Part shown: positions 16,827 through 20,541 of the stretch, in pieces
Numbering within the stretch: the first letter of the stretch is position 1
Layout of the letters: every line of letters starts with the position of its first letter
NCBI GenBank assembly: GCA_030612385.1
Contig: JAUWNZ010000002.1
Span: 1 to 20,541, forward strand
From: Pseudomonadota bacterium
GTDB taxonomy: Bacteria; Desulfobacterota; Syntrophia; Syntrophales; JADFWA01
DNA: 20,541 bases
Direction of reading: 5' to 3'
Translations under genes and position numbers: made by a program
The notes under the pieces: generated by a model
What the model saw: the letters and a program-made list of their open reading frames with translations, nothing else
Database searches by the model: none
Told to the model about the DNA's origin: nothing

Positions 16827-18010
16827 TAGTCAATTACCTCATCGATCTTACTTACATTCTCATAGTATTCTTTATTCCTTTCCTCATTTATCTGTTGAAT
16901 CCAAGCATTTAATACGTGATAGAGTCTATTATAACCAGTAAAATCCAAATAGTATGAAACAGGGCTGATGTTTATCGTTTTAAAATAGTCTTTTTTCAAT
17001 TTAAACAAATTCATTTCATTCAGATAAGCTCCCAACAGAACATGATGTTCTTTTGAACCTCTGATAATATGCTCCAGTATAGAAAATTCTTCCAATCCAT
17101 AACCTATAAAAATGATGGTATATTCGTTAAAAATATTCTGAAGAAATTCCTTAAGCCTGCCTGTCTCATTATAATATGCCTCTAAATAGTCTTTTGTCGT
17201 TAATATTGTTTGATCCAATTGATCCATAAAGCCGTGAATGTGATATATGGTCTCATAATCCATATTAGCTGAGTCGAAGTTATTACTTGCAATTTTTGCT
17301 TTTTTTCTTTCTTTAATTTGATCCACTTTCAAATCTTCCTGTGACTGATTCAAAAGATTATAATAGCTGTTCAAAGCCTTATAGAATTCCTTGTCTATGT
17401 TTGATGTTAATTTTATCCAATCGATCTTTACTAATAGATCGTACGGGTTTTGGCTATTATTTGCCTCACTTTTATTGAAATATTTTTCATAAAATTCCTT
17501 TGCTTCACCTGTCTTTCTTGGGATCAAGCCATCAAAGATTGTTATCTTTTGCTTAGGATCAATTATTTCTCGTTGTATGGTCTGATATTCAAAATAATTT
17601 ATCCTGTTCTTTTCATATAGATATTTGATAGCATTATCCCCAAGTTCATACCAAAGAGGAAACCCAATCAATTTAGACACACCCGCTCCAACCAAAACTC
17701 CTATTTTCTCATTTCCCAAGATAAGTCTTTTAATGTCAATGGGTAACTCTAAGTCATCCTGAACCAAAAAGAGTGAATTTATGGCGCCGATCAGATCATT
17801 GTCGCTTAATATCGCATCTAACTTTTCCTTTAGTTTTTCCAAATCACTCAACTCATCCTTAACTATGTATTGTTTAGATAAGTCGACAGGATTTTCAAAT
17901 AAAGAATAAACTACATTATCTATATCTAAACCAGAAACATCATATTTTTCGAAAATGTATTTCAGTTCATTTTTAAATATGGTTTTTCTTGATGAATTTT
18001 TATCAGTCAT
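16826..18010 (-). CDS. SIR2-family protein (probable NAD-hydrolysing defence effector)
   Basis: 394 aa. The SIR2 Rossmann core starts after ~95 residues: VLVGAGVSKLIGFPLW (G108-A-G110, Ser112), then TSNIDKEF (Asn204, Asp206), HIHGFMD (His259, the usual catalytic-His position), and IIFIGYGLEEFSILEHII near the C-terminus. Zinc-binding CxxC pairs of protein deacetylases are absent, as in SIR2_2-type defence proteins that cleave NAD+ and cause abortive infection. The N-terminal ~95 residues are a helical extension of unknown role. The sequence is AT-rich. It is coupled to the 1044-aa protein by a 1-nt stop/start overlap. AAGGAT 9 nt upstream of ATG 18010 supports the start. The substrate (NAD+) and the trigger are inferences from the family. 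Confidence 0.9.
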   Translation of the reverse strand: MTDKNSSRKTIFKNELKYIFEKYDVSGLDIDNVVYSLFENPVDLSKQYIVKDELSDLEKLKEKLDAILSDNDLIGAINSLFLVQDDLELPIDIKRLILGNEKIGVLVGAGVSKLIGFPLWYELGDNAIKYLYEKNRINYFEYQTIQREIIDPKQKITIFDGLIPRKTGEAKEFYEKYFNKSEANNSQNPYDLLVKIDWIKLTSNIDKEFYKALNSYYNLLNQSQEDLKVDQIKERKKAKIASNNFDSANMDYETIYHIHGFMDQLDQTILTTKDYLEAYYNETGRLKEFLQNIFNEYTIIFIGYGLEEFSILEHIIRGSKEHHVLLGAYLNEMNLFKLKKDYFKTINISPVSYYLDFTGYNRLYHVLNAWIQQINEERNKEYYENVSKIDEVID

Positions 18011-18264
18011 ATTTCAATATCCTTGGATGCAGAAAGGAGTAAATTTCGACCTGTTATTTGTATATAGAACCATAGGATTCCTCGCCTCCTTCTAACCCGC
18101 AACCATCGGCATACCATTTCACGTTCGACTATCCAGAAGCCGCCCCACTTTCTTTTTGTTGACCCCACCCCATTGTTTGAAAAAGAAATATCCTTTTGCT
18201 TGGCACTGGTCACGGCGCTGTTCTTTTCTTTTTTACTGTAAATTAAATGTATTTCAAGCTGCAA
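18007..18264 (-). other. Unassigned 85-codon open frame upstream of sir2
   Basis: An open frame from a TTG at 18264 to a TGA that overlaps the sir2 ATG (ATGA, 4 nt). It fills most of the 285-bp gap between the DUF1828-like gene and sir2. The translated middle (KWGGFWIVEREMVCRWLRV) is rich in Trp and Arg and resembles neither neighbour. There is no Shine-Dalgarno before the TTG. It may be a small coupled gene, a leader, or a degraded element; I do not recognise it. Confidence 0.25.
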
Positions 18265-18295
18265 TTAGATTAGATATTTCAACGAATTGTAACCT

Positions 18296-19069
18296 TTATG
18301 ACATTGTTTCGTCCAAATAGCGCTTGATTCGTTCCCGGTTTGCTACAAGGCTTGAAAATTGTTTTTCGCAGACATCGCTGAAACGTGCAAGTACCTTGCG
18401 ATTGATCTGTTCCTGATCCTCAAAGACGGCAAGAGAACGGAAAGTCGATCCCCACTTTTCAAACTGGAGCAAAGTAATAGTTACGTCTCTTGTTTTATCA
18501 TCTGTTGGCAACGCCTGGACAAAAAGCGGTTTGGGCATCCCGTTTATACGACAATCAATCAGGTACTTGCCTCCCGGATCGTGCAGGGGGTCGTGCCAGT
18601 CAAATTCACGGCGATTTTCCGGCACTGTTTCTCCCATAAATGCTCTGAAGTCTTCCATAAAAGTCGAACGAACCCGTTCACGTGAAAGATAAGTAACATC
18701 GGTTATCCTGAGAAGCGCTTGAATGAAGCTATAAAGGGCATCGCCATATCGTTCTTCTTGAATTGGTATAATTAATTCGCCTTCACGATCATGGACGCTG
18801 AATACCGAAAGCGCATTTGTAATGATTTTTTGCCTGGTTCCTCTCTGAAGGTCTTTTTCGTCCAGATCATACGTCAGGTGCATGTATGTGTGACCTTCAT
18901 CTGAAAGAACCCATTCTCCATTCTCTCTTTTCAGGGTAATCGCCAGATGATCGCCATCTTCAAACATAAAAGGGGTAAAAACTCGGAAACGGTTTATACC
19001 CTCTGTCGATATTGTAATTTTCTCGCACACTTTTCGCTTAAAATCGCCTTCAATCATTTCTGTATCCAT
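18296..19069 (-). CDS. DUF1828/DUF1829-like protein
   Basis: 257 aa. The N-terminal half has the DUF1828 look: [34 protein letters not shown], a short beta-rich segment with paired acidic residues. The C-terminal half (about 130-257) fits DUF1829: [37 protein letters not shown], then [17 protein letters not shown]. These domains are of unknown biochemical function and occur in phage-related and defence loci. The start is fixed by GAGGAG, which lies inside the last codons of the upstream gene, only 3 nt of spacer away, so the two are translated together. The Asp/Glu-rich first half and the QALPTDD stretch could hint at a nuclease-like fold, but no catalytic motif is certain. Confidence 0.8.
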   Translation of the reverse strand: MDTEMIEGDFKRKVCEKITISTEGINRFRVFTPFMFEDGDHLAITLKRENGEWVLSDEGHTYMHLTYDLDEKDLQRGTRQKIITNALSVFSVHDREGELIIPIQEERYGDALYSFIQALLRITDVTYLSRERVRSTFMEDFRAFMGETVPENRREFDWHDPLHDPGGKYLIDCRINGMPKPLFVQALPTDDKTRDVTITLLQFEKWGSTFRSLAVFEDQEQINRKVLARFSDVCEKQFSSLVANRERIKRYLDETMS

Positions 19070-19072
19070 GGC

Positions 19073-19555
19073 TCATATCTCCTCAAAAAGTTTTCTTTGC
19101 GGATCAAAGGGGACCTCAAATCCACAATTATTAATCATACATGAAATGGCCTCATGAAATTCAGAAAATCGATCCGTTGGCTCAGCGAATGCGTCTTTCC
19201 TTGCACCTAACTGCTGGTAACGCTCGGTTGCCTTATGAATGTGGAAGTTATAAAACGTATCACGCTCAATAGTATTGGTATGCTCATGACTTTTCCCGTT
19301 ATATCGCTGTAATCTAAATAACTGGTTCGAATTTGCAGGTCTGTAACCAAGAATGATCGAGAAATCGAGAGGATTGAAAAGACTCTGCCGCAGAATTAAG
19401 CGAAAGTCGCTACCATCAGAACCTTTAAGATCCAACTCACGTTCCTTGTGTCCTCTTTTGGGGTGCACCTGTATCTTTTTTTGATAATCAGCAGGAAGAA
19501 CTTTTCGTTCTCTCAATAACAGAGCAACATCCTGGTCCGACAACATAGCACTCAT
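19073..19555 (-). CDS. DUF6978-like protein
   Basis: 160 aa. The central block FRLQRYNGKSHEHTNTIE followed by FYNFHIHKATERYQQLGARKDAFAEPTDRFSEFHEAISCMI matches what I remember as DUF6978, a family with conserved His pairs (HEH, HIH). The clustered His and Glu residues are compatible with metal binding or a nuclease/phosphodiesterase role, but no function is established. It is the upstream partner of the DUF1828-like gene (3-nt gap, shared Shine-Dalgarno) and the two probably act together, as toxin-antitoxin or as a two-part defence unit. The start at ATG 19555 is supported by a weak GAAGGGA upstream; a second ATG three codons in has no ribosome site. Confidence 0.7.
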   Translation of the reverse strand: MSAMLSDQDVALLLRERKVLPADYQKKIQVHPKRGHKERELDLKGSDGSDFRLILRQSLFNPLDFSIILGYRPANSNQLFRLQRYNGKSHEHTNTIERDTFYNFHIHKATERYQQLGARKDAFAEPTDRFSEFHEAISCMINNCGFEVPFDPQRKLFEEI

Positions 19556-19630
19556 TTATTGTCTTATCCCTTCTGGTTCATTTTGTTAATTTCACCATAC
19601 TACATTTTTAAAACACATTTTACAAAACCT

Positions 19631-19936
19631 TCAATATATAACACTATAGCTACAAGTGTTGGATACGCTTAGCGTTATCCTGTCTCTATTCCTTAAACAT
19701 GAATCTAATAATAAATCCGTGAAATGCCTTTCTTCTCTATCTTCATTATCAAATATTAAAACAAAATTTCCTTTTTGATTAACTGTTCTGTTCTTACCCC
19801 TTGGTGCTCCTTGAAAACACTTTTGTAAAGACAGGGAGATGTGCAAAGCTAAAAACCGCCATAAAGTTACTATATCACTGGCTACTGGTTCATCATCGAA
19901 CGAATTCCTAAGTTTTAAGCCGTGAGCGGCTACCGA
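19631..19936 (-). other. Unassigned 101-codon open frame directly after the DUF2007-like stop
   Basis: This 380-bp gap between genes is open on the minus strand from the codon after the DUF2007-like TGA to a stop at 19631, in the same frame as that gene. The text reads GLKLRNSFDDEPVASDIVTLWRF, then LSLQKCFQGAPRG and FVLIFDNEDREERHF, which looks more protein-like than chance sequence. The only possible start is a TTG at 19846 without a ribosome site. It may be a decayed gene, a read-through extension, or chance. A hairpin lies near its end (19661-19680, GGATACGCT with AGCGTTATCC and one bulged base). Confidence 0.25.
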
Positions 19937-20185
19937 TCATCTTTCCCAGTCAATATCTTCGTCTTTGTAGGATGTGGAAAGAACAGTCCTGGCCTTTTCC
20001 AGATGAGCGGCGGGAACCATTATATTCACTTCTCCCAGACCATCAATAGTAATGGCATAAATTATTCCTGCTGCCTCGTACCTTAGTTTTGTCGGTATTC
20101 CCTCTGCTTTTAGTCTTCCCACTATAATATTCGCATTTGTCATCCCCGATGCTGTATGGACTGTCTCCCACTTCTCTCCTTCCAT
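19937..20185 (-). CDS. DUF2007-like small signal-transducing protein
   Basis: 82 aa. Sequence begins with EKWETVHTASGMTNANIIVGRLKAEGIPTKLRYEAAG, continues as an interrupted beta strand, and ends VNIMVPAAHLEKARTVLSTS. This is the DUF2007 (putative prokaryotic signal transducing) pattern: a short alpha/beta fold where a region helps monitor N-x-x-x-A-x-x-L-x-x-x-G-I-P. Function is unknown; the fold resembles small ligand-binding PII-like or ACT-like units. It is the first gene of the minus-strand run, 381 bp before the DUF6978-like gene, so it may not be part of the defence operon. GGAGG lies about 13 nt before the ATG. Confidence 0.75.
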   Translation of the reverse strand: MEGEKWETVHTASGMTNANIIVGRLKAEGIPTKLRYEAAGIIYAITIDGLGEVNIMVPAAHLEKARTVLSTSYKDEDIDWER

Positions 20186-20221
20186 CCTCTAACCGATACC
20201 TCCTCATCAACAATGAAATAT

Positions 20222-20245
20222 TATTACCACTATTTGATGGTAATA
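20222..20245. promoter_or_regulatory. Inverted repeat, possible operator for the DUF2007-like gene
   Basis: TATTACCA (20222-20229) and TGGTAATA (20238-20245) are perfect 8-bp arms around 8 bases. The pair covers the spacer and -10 area of the minus-strand promoter candidate, so it fits a repressor site. Confidence 0.45.
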
Positions 20246-20257
20246 TTCTTATGTCAA
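20229..20257 (-). promoter_or_regulatory. Promoter candidate for the DUF2007-like gene
   Basis: On the minus strand, a consensus TTGACA (20252-20257) is followed after 17 bp by AATAGT (20229-20234), four of six matches to TATAAT. It lies about 45 bp before the start codon at 20185. It is the best promoter visible upstream of the minus-strand run. Confidence 0.45.
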
Positions 20258-20276
20258 GGAGAAATTGACAATCGTT

Positions 20277-20312
20277 ACACAATATATTGTGTTCTAAAAT
20301 CCACAGAACACA
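20277..20312. repeat. Overlapping palindromes in the right-hand intergenic region
   Basis: ACACAATATATTGTGT (20277-20292) is a perfect 16-bp palindrome. It overlaps a second inverted pair, TGTGTTCT (20288-20295) and AGAACACA (20305-20312). They sit 20 bp upstream of the minus-strand -35 box and could be regulator sites or alternative hairpins. The remaining bases 20313-20473 show nothing clear. Confidence 0.5.
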
Positions 20313-20473
20313 TGTTGTTGTATTTCCACTTTACAAATATACATCCATTTGTTAAAAATTCAAGATGAGAGTTTGGCTGTAATAGGAATCAGGTTGCTAC
20401 CCTAAATTCCCGCCAAAATTATAACAAGGATCGTGCAAAAACGTTATAGATCAAGGCTAAAGGCATTTTTTGC

Positions 20474-20503
20474 TTGACTTTTCTGCCCATTCATTGGTAT
20501 AAT
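20474..20503 (+). promoter_or_regulatory. Strong sigma-70 promoter for the right-end gene
   Basis: TTGACT (20474-20479) and a perfect TATAAT (20498-20503) with an 18-bp spacer, pointing at the ATG at 20528. The -10 box is the centre of the palindrome at 20486-20519, so transcription should be blocked when that site is occupied. Confidence 0.75.
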
Positions 20504-20519
20504 TATACCAATGAATGGG
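20486..20519. promoter_or_regulatory. Perfect 34-bp palindromic operator
   Basis: The half-site CCCATTCATTGGTATAA is followed immediately by its exact reverse complement. It covers the promoter spacer, the -10 box and the start of the transcript. The size and perfection suggest a dimeric repressor site, perhaps for a GntR- or TetR-type regulator (the core TTGGTAT...ATACCAA resembles some GntR/FCD operators). The regulator may be the gene that begins at 20528. Confidence 0.7.
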
Positions 20520-20527
20520 GTGTTTAT

Positions 20528-20541
20528 ATGTCGCTTGTCTA
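20528..20541 (+). CDS. Start of an unidentified gene, truncated by the window end
   Basis: An ATG 8 bp after the palindrome reads only MSLV before the window ends. There is no clear Shine-Dalgarno beyond the GGGG at the palindrome edge. The strong, operator-covered promoter makes a real gene likely; a self-regulating transcription factor is a reasonable guess, but the sequence gives no identity. Confidence 0.4.

Noticed and set aside
19661..19680. Hairpin with GTTGGAT/AGCGTTA resembling an integron attC site
   Set aside because: The core spacing and the RYYYAAC/GTTRRRY pair of attC are not both present, and no integrase or cassette structure is visible.
20156..20368. 70-codon plus-strand open frame in the right intergenic region
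   Set aside because: It overlaps the DUF2007-like start and the promoter/palindrome region, lacks a ribosome site, and its text is not protein-like.

Overview
The window looks like a chromosomal segment of a Gram-negative bacterium, most likely a Desulfobacterota (deltaproteobacterial) or related lineage. The basis is the conserved left end: a CorC-type CBS protein, then lnt, then prfB, an order I associate with that group, followed by an outer-membrane-type lipoprotein lytic transglycosylase. The taxonomic guess is inference. No rRNA, tRNA, CRISPR array or complete insertion sequence was seen.

Left region (1-5473, + strand) is housekeeping cell-envelope and translation: a 5'-truncated CorC/HlyC-like protein, apolipoprotein N-acyltransferase (Lnt) with its Glu-Lys-Cys triad, release factor 2 encoded through the classical +1 programmed frameshift at an in-frame TGA, and an MltD-like lipoprotein with an SLT domain and three LysM repeats. 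Several dispersed palindromic repeats sit between these genes, and one has rewritten the C-terminus of RF2.

A 450-bp non-coding boundary (5474-5925) separates the convergent mltD and rmuC genes. It holds nested palindromes inside an imperfect 25-26 bp inverted repeat, so it resembles a MITE or a compound bidirectional terminator.

Right region (5926-20185, all - strand, read from right to left) is a defence island. In transcription order it has a DUF2007-like small protein; an unassigned open frame; a tightly coupled pair (DUF6978-like, then DUF1828/1829-like); a SIR2-family protein overlapping by 1 nt a 1044-aa helical protein of unknown function; a beta-class DNA methyltransferase (Mod); a UPF0175 antitoxin with a DUF3368 PIN-like toxin broken by an in-frame TGA; a 1137-aa type III-like restriction helicase-nuclease (Res) that ends in a HEPN-like R-N-x4-H motif; and RmuC. 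Mod and Res would form a type III-like restriction-modification system. The AT-rich SIR2/1044-aa pair looks separately acquired and may be an NAD-depleting abortive-infection module. The toxin-antitoxin remnant sits between mod and res.

The far right end (20186-20541) is a regulatory region: a minus-strand promoter candidate toward the island, several palindromes, and a strong plus-strand promoter whose -10 box is embedded in a perfect 34-bp palindrome just before a gene that leaves the window after four codons.
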